From assembly GCF_026230105.1 (NCBI RefSeq), contig NC_079474.1, positions 31,572,294-31,636,293 of the forward strand: a DNA stretch of 64,000 bases. Direction: 5' to 3'. Shown piece after piece: positions 21,701 through 31,120 of this stretch. The first letter of the stretch is position 1; each line of letters begins with the position of its first letter. Below the pieces are notes generated by a model. The model was not told where the DNA came from, ran no database searches, and saw nothing but the letters and a program-made list of their open reading frames with translations. The translations under genes were made by a program, and so were the position numbers. The DNA comes from Diorhabda sublineata. Its lineage: Eukaryota; Arthropoda; Insecta; Coleoptera; Chrysomelidae.

Positions 21701-24700
21701 CGAAAAATATGATGAATTACTTCATTGAAAATAAAGGTAAAAAAATTTATTGCTTTCAAAGTAGGTACTTCAGTAGGTTAACATTGGATTAACCTCTGTA
21801 AGCGTTTGTAGGAATTTTTTTTTTCGTTTCACTTTTGCACATCATTTTAATTTTTTTTTTACTCGGCAATAAAATTTTTCGTAATAAATTCACGTTTTCT
21901 ATCTGTCTCGTACGAGTTTTTTAGATTAGCAGTGAAATTTGAAGTGGTTTATCTACTTTTCATCTATTTTCGAAGTACAAGAATGTTTGCCCTTCTCGGG
22001 AAGTCTTTTCTTCACCCATAAAAACTAAATTCATTAGATTACGATGAACACAATTTTTTTTATTTAAATTAGAATCAATACATATGGAATTTAAATCGAA
22101 CTTTGGTTCGCAATTCTTTTAAAAATAACCAACTTTCCATAAGGTAAAACTTTTTGGAAATCTTGCAGATCCCGTAAGATTTTTAATGAGATAAACTAGT
22201 TGAATTCTGAAAATTTATTCACCGTATTTTCTGATCTCATATATTTCTCTACTGTAATCATATACTTACTGATGTGAACATAATATAACAAGGATCGTCA
22301 GTATCAATTGATGCTTGAGATTTTTTAACAGCACTAATGCTCTTATCATCAGCCATGTTCAGGATATCATTATAAGAATAAGTTCCCCTTGAAATTAGAT
22401 AAATGAATGACATTATTTAACTTAATTGTGATATTGTAAGTTTACAAATATGTGAAATAAAATGGCTGCTAATTTCTGATTATCTGGCCACTTATATTTT
22501 TCTTACGAAGCGTGTTTTTAAATAATAAAAAAACAAGTAAATATTTCCAAAAATAACTTTTTATTCTAGTCTTATACTACTACTATACTAATTGTGCATT
22601 CCACTAAGTGTTCACAGCGCAGGTGGACATTCCATATTGCTACTACGATCGTTTTTGTGAAGGCAACAGCGTCGATGATCTCTCAAAGATAACAAACATG
22701 AGAATTTCATTATTTGATGCGGTAGTTATTAGTAGTTCCTGTAGTAGTACCACCAAATACCTTTCTATACCCCTCTGAAGACATTTCGATGTTATTTTAA
22801 TGTAAATTATTTTACCACTAAATAAATCAATGACTTACAATTTGTAACAAACCTTTTAAAGCTTTTGCTTTATTTTTTCTGTTTTGCCATTTGTTATTAT
22901 TTACCTCAACGTTCCATTCCACTTAAGTTCACGATTACAACGCTTTGGGCTAAGTGAAACAGGAAAGATCGTGATTGTTGTGAGTACTTAGTGGAATACA
23001 CCATAAGGCATCGTGGTATTATCACAAAAAGTTGCCTCCTGATTAAATAGCCATTGCATCACAGTCGTTATAACTTCGTCATCATTACTACGTAGGCAGG
23101 AATTATCGCGAAACGACACCCTCATGTCTTTTGTTTTGAATTACCCATCGAAGTTTTCGTGAAATCTAACAGCAAATAACTGAATAACGGGTTTCCGAGA
23201 GGCAGCATCGTTAATGTAGCGCTCGAGTAGACTCAATGCACTATCTAACAATCTAACCGTTTCGTTTATACTTAGTTTGGCTTTGGACTAAGTGGGACAG
23301 AAAAGATCGTAGTCATTGTGAGTAACTAGTGGAATGCACCATAAGGCATTTATCGTATCGTAGCATTAACTTTTTTATTCCATCATCACAAAAAGTTACC
23401 TTCTGATTAGATAGCCATTGTATCACGGTCGTTATAACTTCGTCATGATTGCTATGTAGGCACGAATTATCGCGAGGAAAAATGACACACGCTTGCCTTT
23501 TGTTTTGAATTACTCATCGCAGTTTTCGTGAAATTTAACAGTAAATTAATGAATAGTGTTTCCGAGAGGCAACATCGTTAATGTTTCGTTATGTACTCCT
23601 CACTCAAGATTTTGACACCTAGATTGAACACAATTTCTTTAGACAACAAAAAATCGTGAATTATCTTTTCTCTTTCAAGATCAAGATCAGTAATGATTGT
23701 AATTCGCCCACTTAGTTTCTCTTCATGTCCTTTAACCCTTTACGCACCATTTCAAGTGGAATGCTTTCCCGATACCTTCTTATTTTATGATGATTCTGGA
23801 AGAGGTAATTAAAGACATCGTCATTTGTTGAACTCTCTCTACTCGATTATTTACCTCGTTCCAATTATTTATTGATATAATCCGACAATAATCCTGTTTT
23901 TAAAATAAAATAGAGCTGACAAAATATTACTGCATAAATTAATGGCAATATGTAACACTTAATAACTAGGTTTATATTTGGCGAAAAATGTCAGCTGCTT
24001 TTTCGTAATGGCGCCTGCAGTTTTTTAATAGTTACCCAGCGCGCAATCGCTAAACAGTGACCGTAAAAACGATACTTAATTTAAAAACTTACTCTAAATT
24101 ATTATCTCCCAACATTATCACATATTTTAAACTAGGAAGATTCGGATTATTGATTCTTTTTTTACTTTCATTTGATAAGTCAGGACATATAGATCGAATT
24201 ATGTCGTAAAGGTTTCGTTTTCTAAAAATATTCGGAGCAATTAGTGCATCCATTTCGACTTTCTTCATAGAATACTCCATTTCCATTTTCTCATAATATG
24301 GATTCAATGGCACCTCAAAAACATATACACAACTATACACACGATATCAATTGAAAATTTTTAGAACAAAGGACTTTTCATTTATTCTAAATATAAATTT
24401 AAATAATAGTATAAAACCGTATGGGCCAAAATTGAAGACTTAAAGTATAACAAAATTTTAGAGCATGGTATGTGACGTTTGAAATAGCCACTATATTATT
24501 ACCCCGATCCTATTATGCATTTTTAGGTGTCTCTTAAACAAAACGTTGCAAATAAAACCACCACGTTTAGATGTCAGAGATTGAACATTTGTCTAAAGAT
24601 GGTTGTACATTTTTTCAATACAGGGTAACAGCTAAAATATGAGAACTGATGAATAACAACATTTTACCATTAAAATAAGTTTAATGGTATTAATTCAATA

Positions 24701-27700
24701 GCATTGAAGTCCAAGTAGTATGAGCATATTCAATCTGTTTAAGCATATCGTTCTGTAGATAAAATTGGTGCATCAAAACATAAAACTCACCAAAATGAAT
24801 CCAGCTCTTGCACAAGCCATAAACGTAACGTACCATTCTACTGAATTTGGGGCCCAAAGACCGATTTTATCTCCTTTTCTGAATCCTAATCTACCCAATC
24901 CGGCCGCTAACCTATCCGCTTCAATCAACAGCTCATTGTATGTCATTCTTTTATCTTGATGGCAAGATATTATTGAAATTGTATCACCGAAATCTTTGCA
25001 TGTATTTTCTAGTAATTGTCCCAAAGTAAGTGCTCGTAATGGTTCTTTTCCATTATTATGCAAGTAACTTAGCTTACTATATTCTCTTATTCTACAAATA
25101 ACATATGTTTAAATTGTTTCCATTATTGCGAAAATTAACCTCTAAAACCCTCAAAAATTTCTATGTGTTGGAATTAAATTAGTATTGGTATACAACATAT
25201 TGTTTTTGAAACTTTTTTGCACATTTTTTGAAAAAATGCTACCTTTTTGATTCATGTTCTTTGTAGGTATAAAAAACATACAAATATTTGCGGTCGCCGG
25301 TGCCAGCGGCAATACTTGGCAACATGTGGCAACATGTCGGTGTAAAGCCGGCTTAATGAAACCTAAGATATAAATTATTTTTAAGACTCACGATATTTTA
25401 ACAATTTTAGTTTGCTTTTGATCTAAACAAGCTTCAATCTAATTATAGAAATGATACAAATCTTTGTTTACTGATGATTTAAAGTAGTCAAAACATCAAA
25501 TACAGGGATCGAAATTCATTGAAAATGTTGAACTATTACCTGAAATGACGTGTTTGAAATGTGTTGTAGAAAAAGAATTCATAAGAATGATTCCTTGTAA
25601 CATTCTAATTTTTTACATTTTATACAGTATTTCGCAAAGGAATGTACACCATGTCAATTATATAAATGAGTGTCACAGGATACATGCAAAAAGATACTTG
25701 TACCCTATTTAAAAGATTAATCAATGACGACAGTTTATGAAATTGTTTTATTCGATGTTACCACATACGTTTTAAATCGAATGGTTTTGTTGGGGTTCTG
25801 AAAATATTTACTGTCTATAAACTCTTAAAAGTATAAACGGAACTAGTTCTCTTGAATAAACATGGTCTTTATCAATTAATTGCAATCTTCTGCTGTAAAA
25901 GTCAAATATTTAGTTCATCAGTTGACAACACTCTCCATATTGTTTTATGGAATTATTTGTAGCTGATTTTTTGTTTTTAGAAGTTGCCATTTGAACTCGA
26001 ACAACGCTAATCGTCTCATATTTGGGTAATTATTTAGAACTGGGGCTCCAGGCAAAAATCGTTCCAAAAAAGTTTTCACGTATTTGGGATTGTTTCTGAG
26101 GGTAAAAATAGTAAATTTAAGGCGGGGGAGACATATTATTTCCTTTATTTTAGACATTACATGGTACAACTTACATATGATAAATCAAGGAAACCTAACC
26201 TAACCTAACCAAAATAATAATTAGTTAGAATTGGTTAGGTTAGGTTTCATTGATTTATCATATGTAAGTTGTGCCTTAAATTTACTATTTTCACCCTCAG
26301 AAACAATCCCAAATACGTGAAAACTTTTTTGGAACGATGTTTGCCTGGAGCCCCAATTCTAAATAATTACCCATATTTGTAAAGAGGAAATACGTTATGA
26401 AAATTATGGTAATTCCGAAAAATCTGGAAAGGGGCCCAGACTGAATATAGTTTACATCAGCAGTCCAACCGGTTTTGTTAAAGCTGGTTTATTGACTTTT
26501 GAATATATACTTGTTTCGGTGATAATTCTGATATTTTTAAATAATAGGACCTCCAAAATAACTTCTTCCTCTGAACTGGATAATGCAACTCATTACTCAA
26601 GACTTTAGAAAAATTGCATACAAAAGTGATTAAAAAAGATTCACAGTATTATATATGAAAATATTCAAACAAATTTTATTTCATACGAAAATACTCCAGG
26701 TATGAATTCAAAAAATATTTTAACTGTACTAAAAGAAGTAATACACCTATGGATTACGAATGCTTTAATATTTTAATATAGATTAGACATTTCCACACTA
26801 TAAATGAAATCATCTCAGAGTAAATTTAAAAAAATATGTCAAGATGAAAAAGTAATAAACTTCTATCAGAACGAGCCGCCCGTTTATGATATTTACTTAC
26901 ATGTACAGAGTGAGTTATGTATGGAACGCCTCAATTATCTCGAAAACGGCTTGTACGATTTTTATAAATATTTGTGCGCAAGGGCCTACATTGTTGTCAG
27001 ATCTTTCCTTTTTCCGGAAAAATAATGAGCTTTATTATTTCAAGCGGATATCATGTATATTTTTCGCTTCTCTATATCCTCAAGAAATACTTATTATTTT
27101 TCATCTGATGTTCCCTATACCTAAATGCCACAATATGTGAGAGAAATCCAAGTAAGTATTTTCAATTACATTAAAAAAACTCCATTATTAGAAATTTTCA
27201 GATAATTACAATATTTGGCTACAACAAGATGGTGCCCCACCTCACTATGCGTGTGTGGTGAGGTAATATCTGAATAATGCGTTTCGAAGAAGATGGATTG
27301 GAACACGTGGCTTTATCGAATGGCCCTAGCGATTACCCGACATGAATCCTGTAGACTATTTCCTGTGAGGTCACTTAAATATAATCGTTTATAAAACAAA
27401 ACATGTCAATATTTAGATGTATTGCAAAGTTTTTAAAATCGCATAGCTTGTTGTATTGAAGTAAATGGACAACATTTTGAGTATCTGCCGCAATCGCCTT
27501 TACTGTATGTTTTATAAATATGAATCTACTTCTAACATGATACAAACATTTAAAGATTTGTCTTCAATTGATGTAGGTTTTCTGCGCCAAGATTTGGATA
27601 AATATTTTACTCCACCAGTGTCGCTTAACTTTTTACTAATTTACTGACCCTATACCTTCTTACGAGATTTATATTAGCACAAAAAATTATTAAAGAATAT

Positions 27701-28071
27701 TCAAATTAAACGAGTTTATTAGATCGTAGCCATTTAAATGTACAATATTTAGTATAACTTTAGTGGAGACACTGTAAATGTAGCTATAACTCACTTCATT
27801 TTTTTTTCCGAAAAAAGGAAAGATCTGACAGTAATACCGGCCGTATCACAAAAATTTATAAAAATCATTCAAGCCGTTTCAGAGATAATTTAGCCGTTCT
27901 ATATATATAAAACTCACTCTGTATAATAATAATGAACGTACCTGAGCAATTATTTAATTACTGTTATTTGTTCTATGAAATTTGCAATCAACAATGTACG
28001 TATAATTATTTCATAAAGATATAGATAAGTGTTTTGAAAGTTACTTACGTATACAACAATTTTCTTTTCAT
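9580..28071 (-). CDS. ACSF2: Acyl-CoA synthetase family member 2-like, gene 2
   Basis: Minus-strand paralogue of gene 1, apparently complete: exons 28071-28049, 25091-24791, 24313-24093, 22387-22270, 21635-21391, 14214-14049, 11844-11593, 10088-9947 and 9798-9580. The product would be about 563 residues, slightly shorter than vertebrate ACSF2. The order of motifs is a basic N-terminus (MKRKLLYTIREYSK), P-loop FTSGTTGFPKAP, YGTPTMYVDL, FGLTETTG, GRLKDMIIRGGENIYP, and KTGTGKVNK near the C-terminus with the catalytic lysine. It activates fatty acids to acyl-CoA, most likely in mitochondria. One junction (exon 7 to 8) does not keep frame as it stands: two to five bases encoding the Thr-Gly of the expected WTGD motif are missing. 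All other borders agree. Introns carry many transposons; intron 5 is 7.2 kb. Confidence 0.85.
9947..10088 (-). CDS. ACSF2: Gene 2 exon 8, hinge and GRLKDMI motif
   Basis: 142 bp: one leading base then DIFIIDEQGYGKIVGRLKD, IIRGGENIYPKEIEDYL and DSQ. GRxKDxI is the hinge between large and small domains. Acceptor TTGCAG at 10089-10094, GTATGC donor at 9946. Confidence 0.82.
10751..10840. repeat. 90-bp imperfect palindrome
   Basis: The outer arms CGAGTGCATGTCAAATTGTC and GACAATTTGACATGCACGAG are near-perfect inverted copies, and the centre CTCGAGTGCGC-GAAT-GCGCACGAGAG is also inverted. It looks like a very short foldback element. Confidence 0.8.
10962..10997. repeat. Perfect 36-bp palindrome
   Basis: GCACTAGTGCAAATTATC followed directly by its exact reverse complement, with no spacer. 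Confidence 0.95.
11593..11844 (-). CDS. ACSF2: Gene 2 exon 7, adenylate-binding motif
   Basis: 252 bp beginning SIFGLTETTGSTFQS, the [YF]GxTE motif that contacts the acyl-adenylate, then GVPGELCIRGY and ending AGSYW. The donor is GTAAAA, weaker than the others. It ends in phase 0 but the next exon needs two more bases. Confidence 0.85.
12545..13330 (-). pseudogene. Tc1-like transposase remnant
   Basis: The minus strand contains an N-terminal part (SANAAERSVRRKLKELDF, ACRPARKPKL), a middle part (FFDRYTSVTKAHSKF, GVKCRGHDLV) and a C-terminal part (MLDWPGNSPDINSIEYLW, MKREV). WPGNSPDxNxIExLW is the DDE block of Tc1 elements with the catalytic Asp and Glu. The pieces are in different frames and separated by stops, so it is inactive. 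It lies in gene 2 intron 6. Confidence 0.8.
14049..14214 (-). CDS. ACSF2: Gene 2 exon 6, YGTPTMYVDL
   Basis: 166 bp, CTVVYGTPTMYVDL through VTGGAPCSP and GVKKLK, GTGAGT donor, phase 0. Equal in length to the gene 1 exon 864-699. Confidence 0.88.
15113..16310. repeat. Direct repeats of about 200 bp, 1 kb apart
   Basis: The stretch containing GTTTTATAGATGGCGTT and AGTTTAAACTTCAGT occurs at 15113-15310 and again at 16128-16310 in the same orientation, at roughly 75-80% identity. The first copy is followed by a 38-codon frame at 15305-15421 (MVEDLQCIFDKLNNDDEE), which could be the start of a Harbinger-like protein; I cannot confirm that. A MITE is inserted at the edge of the second copy. Confidence 0.6.
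15813..16127. mobile_element. 315-bp MITE with 21-bp perfect inverted ends
   Basis: GGCCGATTCATAAACTTGAC(T) at the left end is the exact reverse complement of the right end at 16107-16127. The interior has no coding capacity. It is nested in the larger direct-repeat structure. The flanks (TTTGA, TTAAA) do not give a clean target duplication. Confidence 0.75.
16963..17260 (-). pseudogene. Second C-terminal coding remnant in the 3.9-kb element
   Basis: Minus strand: MLYDAKNEPKAVQLDVNSLS, then QACLAKTVLNEYGWLADNNE and FCSPCSQKNSFSTNVCPCVK with a stop near 16963. It lies inside the left inverted arm, where the right arm has no counterpart. It resembles the end of another transposon-type protein, family unknown. 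Confidence 0.4.
17604..18235 (-). pseudogene. Cysteine-rich C-terminal part of the 3.9-kb element protein
   Basis: After FIHAFTGCD near 18210 the frame becomes open from 18014: NELRYKRFIALGSKNKSVQF, SLPPTEDATKQH, EEWGWRTENYLKP, then a cluster CSCKTGCGSACGCRKSDLHC and a further CTVCSGNDC, ending with an acidic tail and stop at 17604. The Cys spacing resembles CXC/tesmin-type zinc-binding repeats. The 137-codon open frame is the best preserved part of the element. Confidence 0.65.
18254..19212. mobile_element. Nested insertion of about 950 bp
   Basis: The coding track of the 3.9-kb element is interrupted here: the PIN-like part stops at about 19215 and the next block resumes at about 18235. 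The interruption is bounded by AAGTCGAATTTTT and its inverse AAAAATTCGACT. The interior has no recognisable family. Confidence 0.45.
19215..19735 (-). pseudogene. PIN-like domain remnant of the 3.9-kb element
   Basis: Minus-strand frames read QYIRYLRNNYGTNVKFVFDG, ERNRRYIGNTSIDYLF, ADRLIVQSAIDCSSLQ and VVVTEDIDVLVLLMALAP. The acidic pattern (VFDG, then TEDIDVLVLL) is what PIN/FEN1-like nuclease folds show. Two or three frameshifts and stops separate the pieces. It continues toward the cysteine-rich part after an unrelated insertion. Confidence 0.6.
21391..21635 (-). CDS. ACSF2: Gene 2 exon 5, P-loop GTTGFPKAP
   Basis: 245 bp encoding GTTGFPKAPVLSHFSAVNN, NPLFHAYGSVLG and GTTAVLPSEKF, ending at GTAAGT in phase 2. 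Unlike gene 1, the glycine-rich P-loop is intact apart from Ala in the last Gly position, which both paralogues share. Confidence 0.88.
22270..22387 (-). CDS. ACSF2: Gene 2 exon 4, first half of P-loop
   Basis: 118 bp, GTYSYNDILNMADDKSIS ending YIMFTS at GTAAGT. The intron falls inside the P-loop, as in gene 1. Confidence 0.85.
22594..23590 (-). mobile_element. Tandem mariner-type 3' ends in gene 2 intron 3
   Basis: Two direct copies (about 22935-23215 and 23281-23585) each encode on the minus strand RDNSCLRSNDDEVITTVMQW or close variants; the second adds TFCDDGIKKLMLRYDKCL, the usual C-terminus of mariner-family transposases. The motif ATTCCACTAAGTxxTCAC occurs at 22594 and, inverted, at about 22983 and 23320, so it is probably the terminal repeat. 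All copies are non-functional. Confidence 0.65.
24093..24313 (-). CDS. ACSF2: Gene 2 exon 3
   Basis: 221 bp, VPLNPYYEKMEMEY through LPSLKYVIMLGDNNLE, phase 2 at the end. Same length and block order as the gene 1 exon at 3233-3013. Confidence 0.85.
24791..25091 (-). CDS. ACSF2: Gene 2 exon 2, start of AMP-binding domain
   Basis: 301 bp encoding ALTLGQLLENTCKDFGD, HQDKRMTYNELL, EADRLAAGLGRLGFRKGD and GLWAPNSVEWYVTFMA, ending ARAGFIL at a GTGAGT donor. It aligns throughout with the N-terminal exon of gene 1. There is no in-frame Met in the conserved part, so an upstream exon is needed. Confidence 0.85.
25985..26376. repeat. Foldback repeat in gene 2 intron 1
   Basis: The left part (26021-26210) and right part (26226-26376) are inverted copies, sharing for example GGGCTCCAGGCAAA and CCCAAATACGTGAAAAC, around a centre containing CCTAACCTAACC and its inverse. 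The left arm has about 50 extra bases near 26120-26165. Confidence 0.75.
26904..27923 (+). mobile_element. 1.0-kb DNA transposon with about 130-bp inverted ends
   Basis: Both ends read TACAGAGTGAGTT inward and remain inverted copies for roughly 130 bp (26904-27035 against 27790-27923), including CAGATCTTTCCTTTTT. TA at the tips fits a Tc1/mariner-type target. The interior holds a transposase remnant. It lies in gene 2 intron 1. Confidence 0.75.
27205..27400 (+). pseudogene. IS630/Tc1-mariner transposase fragment
   Basis: Encodes NIWLQQDGAPPHYACVVR, then LNNAFRRRWIGTRGFIEWP and MNPVDYFL, separated by stops. QQDGAPxHYA...RWIGRRGxIEWPxRSPDLxPxDFFLWG is a familiar insect DDE-transposase block with the second Asp. 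The N-terminal half is absent. Confidence 0.7.
28049..28071 (-). CDS. ACSF2: Candidate first coding exon of gene 2
   Basis: ATG at 28071 gives MKRKLLY plus two bases, then a GTAAGT donor at 28048. Phase 2 joins to the acceptor at 25092 to give T followed by IREYSKLSYLH, which aligns with the IRKFSTKKSYYH of gene 1. An overlapping ATG at 28078 gives the wrong phase. The exon is short, so the call rests on phase, donor quality and the basic, presequence-like composition. Confidence 0.5.
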
Positions 28072-28339
28072 AAACCATGGCCTATATGCTTCAATAAACA
28101 TGTTTATTGGTTTATTATATTTTAAAAACTTGGAAAACATTATTATTCGCCGACAGAATTTTACAGAATAAACTCACAATATTTTTACATGTAGATATGG
28201 TGAAATATTCCATAAAAAACATTGAGAGGGGATTTATTATAATAATAATTGAAAGTCGCGAATCGATTATTTAACACGGCACGAGCGTATCGAGATTCGT
28301 TTGGACTGATACTAAGGTGAGACACTATTTTGAAATACA

Positions 28340-28475
28340 AGAAAATTACAAGTCTTTTTAGGAAGTTATTACCACCTACAGCAATGTACTTTTGTAACCG
28401 GAGCTTCCACATTTCAAAATCTTGAAACCAATCATTTTTCAAAATCCTCTTAATAATTTGATAACTTGCCGAATA
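28340..28475 (-). pseudogene. Mariner C-terminal fragment
   Basis: The minus strand encodes NDWFQDFEMWKLRLQKYIAV followed by GGNNF, the tail of mariner-type transposases (F..W..RL.KCI...G.YFE). The rest is not seen. It lies about 300 bp upstream of the candidate gene 2 first exon. Confidence 0.5.
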
Positions 28476-29139
28476 TTGCATCAAGTAGATCTATCAGGAT
28501 AAAAACATTTGTATGGATAATTTCACGTGGTGAACAACAACGTCGTAAGCATAGTTTCAAACATCTTAGAAAACTTAGATGCAGTTGTGAAGGTGCGATA
28601 TATCTCCATAAAAACTTTATTATCTTTATATATACAAATCTGTGCGTTTTATGTTTATTTATTTGATTAATAATAAATTGTTATGTTATGACTGTTCTAT
28701 GATCACATCTCCGAAAATTCAAAAGTATGTTATTATAATTCCAGTTTGTCCCGACAGCTGGTGCTGCAATCAAATTCAGGAAAATATTTTGATACTTCGT
28801 GTTATTATTTGGTTGAAATTGTGTGTTAATCAAATTATTACAGAAAGATGTAATCAGTATTTGAAGAACTATACATCCTGCAAATTTATTGTGCAGTTGT
28901 AGTGAATATTTTACATCCTAACCTACAAATCTATTTGTGTAGCTGATTGATTTTATATCACATTATTAATTTTTTTTTTAATTTAAAATTATTTCTCATC
29001 GGAAATATCAAATACAAAAAAGTAAAAAATAAAATTACTCATTAGTTATTTAAAATCCAATAAAATAAATCTTCACAGTCGTGATAATTAGTAGTCAACT
29101 ATCCTGTAGATTTACCAGAAAAGCAACCACATAATTTGC

Positions 29140-29830
29140 AATTGAAGATTGGCCTACCTATAATTTTGCTTCGAAATTTAAACGTTCCGAAATTGTGTAA
29201 TGGCACGCGATTAGTCATAAAAAAATCAAGGGTAACATTCTTGAAGCCACTAATTTAAGTGGAAAATATCAAAATGTAGTTATACTTCTTTCACGAATCC
29301 CAAAGATTCCTTCAGAGTCACCTATACCATCCAAACGTTCATAATTTCCAATTCACTTGACATTTGCTATGACTTTTAATAAGACTCAAGGTAAAACAAT
29401 GAAGATTTGTGTATTAGATCTAGAAAATCCGTGTTTTTCTCTGGTCAATTATAAGTTTGGTGTTCTAGAGTTGAAAAATCATAAAATTTATTTGTTTAAA
29501 CCCCTCAAGGATTAACCAAAAATATTGTACATCCAATGACATTACGATAAATTTTGGTAAAATTTAATAAAAACACAAGTTATAAAATAGTTTGAGTTTC
29601 AACTTTAATTAAAACAAGTTTGATTTTTCATTCCGACAGCCTCTACATTTAACTTCTCTCGTAGTATACGCATACTCAAAAGTTGTCGACCATACATGTA
29701 ATGACGTCAGATATTGTAATAAATAAAAATTTACATCGAAACGGTCCAAATAGTTAAAGTTTATACATAAAAATTTGGAATTTTTGAATTTAACATGTGT
29801 GTACAGAACAACGTTTGTCGGGTCAACTAG
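29140..29830 (+). mobile_element. Helitron 3' part with helicase C-terminus
   Basis: Frames encode LNVPKLCNGTRLVIKK, NILEATNLSGKYQNVVIL, SRIPKIPSESP, LTFAMTFNKTQGKTMKICVL and later NIVHPMTLR with a stop near 29550. This is the C-terminal end of a Helitron Pif1-type helicase, including the last helicase motif; one frameshift and at least one stop make it inactive. About 280 bp downstream, TTTGTCGGGTCAACTAG followed by T fits a Helitron CTRR 3' terminus at about 29830. The 5' part is absent. Confidence 0.7.
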
Positions 29831-30679
29831 TCCTTTTTAAAAATGGAAGGAACTCATCCAATTTTCCATATTTCTGGAAATTTACCAGATTTTATTTAGA
29901 AATTAAATAGATAACTCAATAGTTTTGCCAGAACAGACGCACAGTCTCGTAGTAGAAATGCAGGTGAACCAGCAGGACTAGATAAAACGTTTCCTGCCTA
30001 GCTGAATCAGGCGAATAATGCAGTACGCGACGATAATACACACACATGGACTGACTCTAGAACTGCACGTAAACATTTTGTAGTATACCAGTTTGATGTA
30101 ACTGACATTGATCTTCAGGCTCAATCACTTTCCCTAATTTGTCAATAACAAAGAAAATTACGTATATAAATTTCTTGATTGACCTTTGTTTGCTTCGTTA
30201 TTGTTACTGAATCCACACACGGCCTGTTTCAAAAACACTACTTCATCAGAAATATTGTCCTTATTGACTGGGATTTGTCCAACTCTACTTTTGTTTCCAC
30301 TAACCCCATTTCTATCGGTTTATTCAACTTCGAAGCATACCTAATGACCAAAATCGATAAATATTATTTAATATGAGGATTGAAGCTCAAATTCGATTCC
30401 AAGAGCACATGACAATTATTTTATGTACTATGCAATCCTCCTTGGAATAAAAATCGACGTAATTCATCTAATTTTTCTTTCAAATTCATTACCTCTGCAG
30501 TAAATTAATGTAGATTCTTTTCGTTAAAAATGGATTTATCAACCCCAACATGAAAAATAAGTGGTTTGACAAAGGACAATTATCAGAACCCGTCGCAAAC
30601 AGAGGACGATTCGTGCGGAAAGTCTTTTTGTGTGTATAATAGACTTATGAATGTCTAGTGTACTTCCAGATGGCGGAGC

Positions 30680-31120
30680 TATCAATACTGAGGTGAATAG
30701 TGGACAGTTCATACAACTGCATGAGGTTCTATTGCAGGAATGTTTAGGTTTAGGTTTAAAGGGGGCTCTTTTACAACAAGATAATGCTAAACCATATTCT
30801 GCCAAAGTTAAAAACGAAATAATATCGTAGAGCTTGATGGTATTGAAATCCTACTACATCCAGCATTTAGTCCGTATCTTGCACCGTCAGATTACTATTT
30901 ATTCAGATCCATGGTGAAATTCTTATAAAGGGAAAAATTTGAATCCAGAGGAGATGTTGCAAATACAGTGCGACAATTTTTTGTATCTAAGCCTAAAGAA
31001 TGGTATAACCAATGTATCAAAGATGATCATTGGGTTAAACCCATAGAATGCGTCGAATATAAAGACTAATAAACAAAGTGAACATTAGAAACTGACAGTA
31101 TTTATGGGACACCCCCTATA
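30680..31120 (+). pseudogene. Mariner-type transposase C-terminal half
   Basis: The plus strand encodes LLQQDNAKPYSAKV, ILLHPAFSPYLAPSDYYLF, RSMVKFL and EWYNQCIKDDHWVKPIECVE with several stops. SPxLAPSDYxLF contains the last catalytic Asp of DD34D mariners. The copy ends near GGGACACCCCCTATA, a plausible terminal repeat. Upstream (30539-30680) is probably more of the same element but unreadable. Confidence 0.7.
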
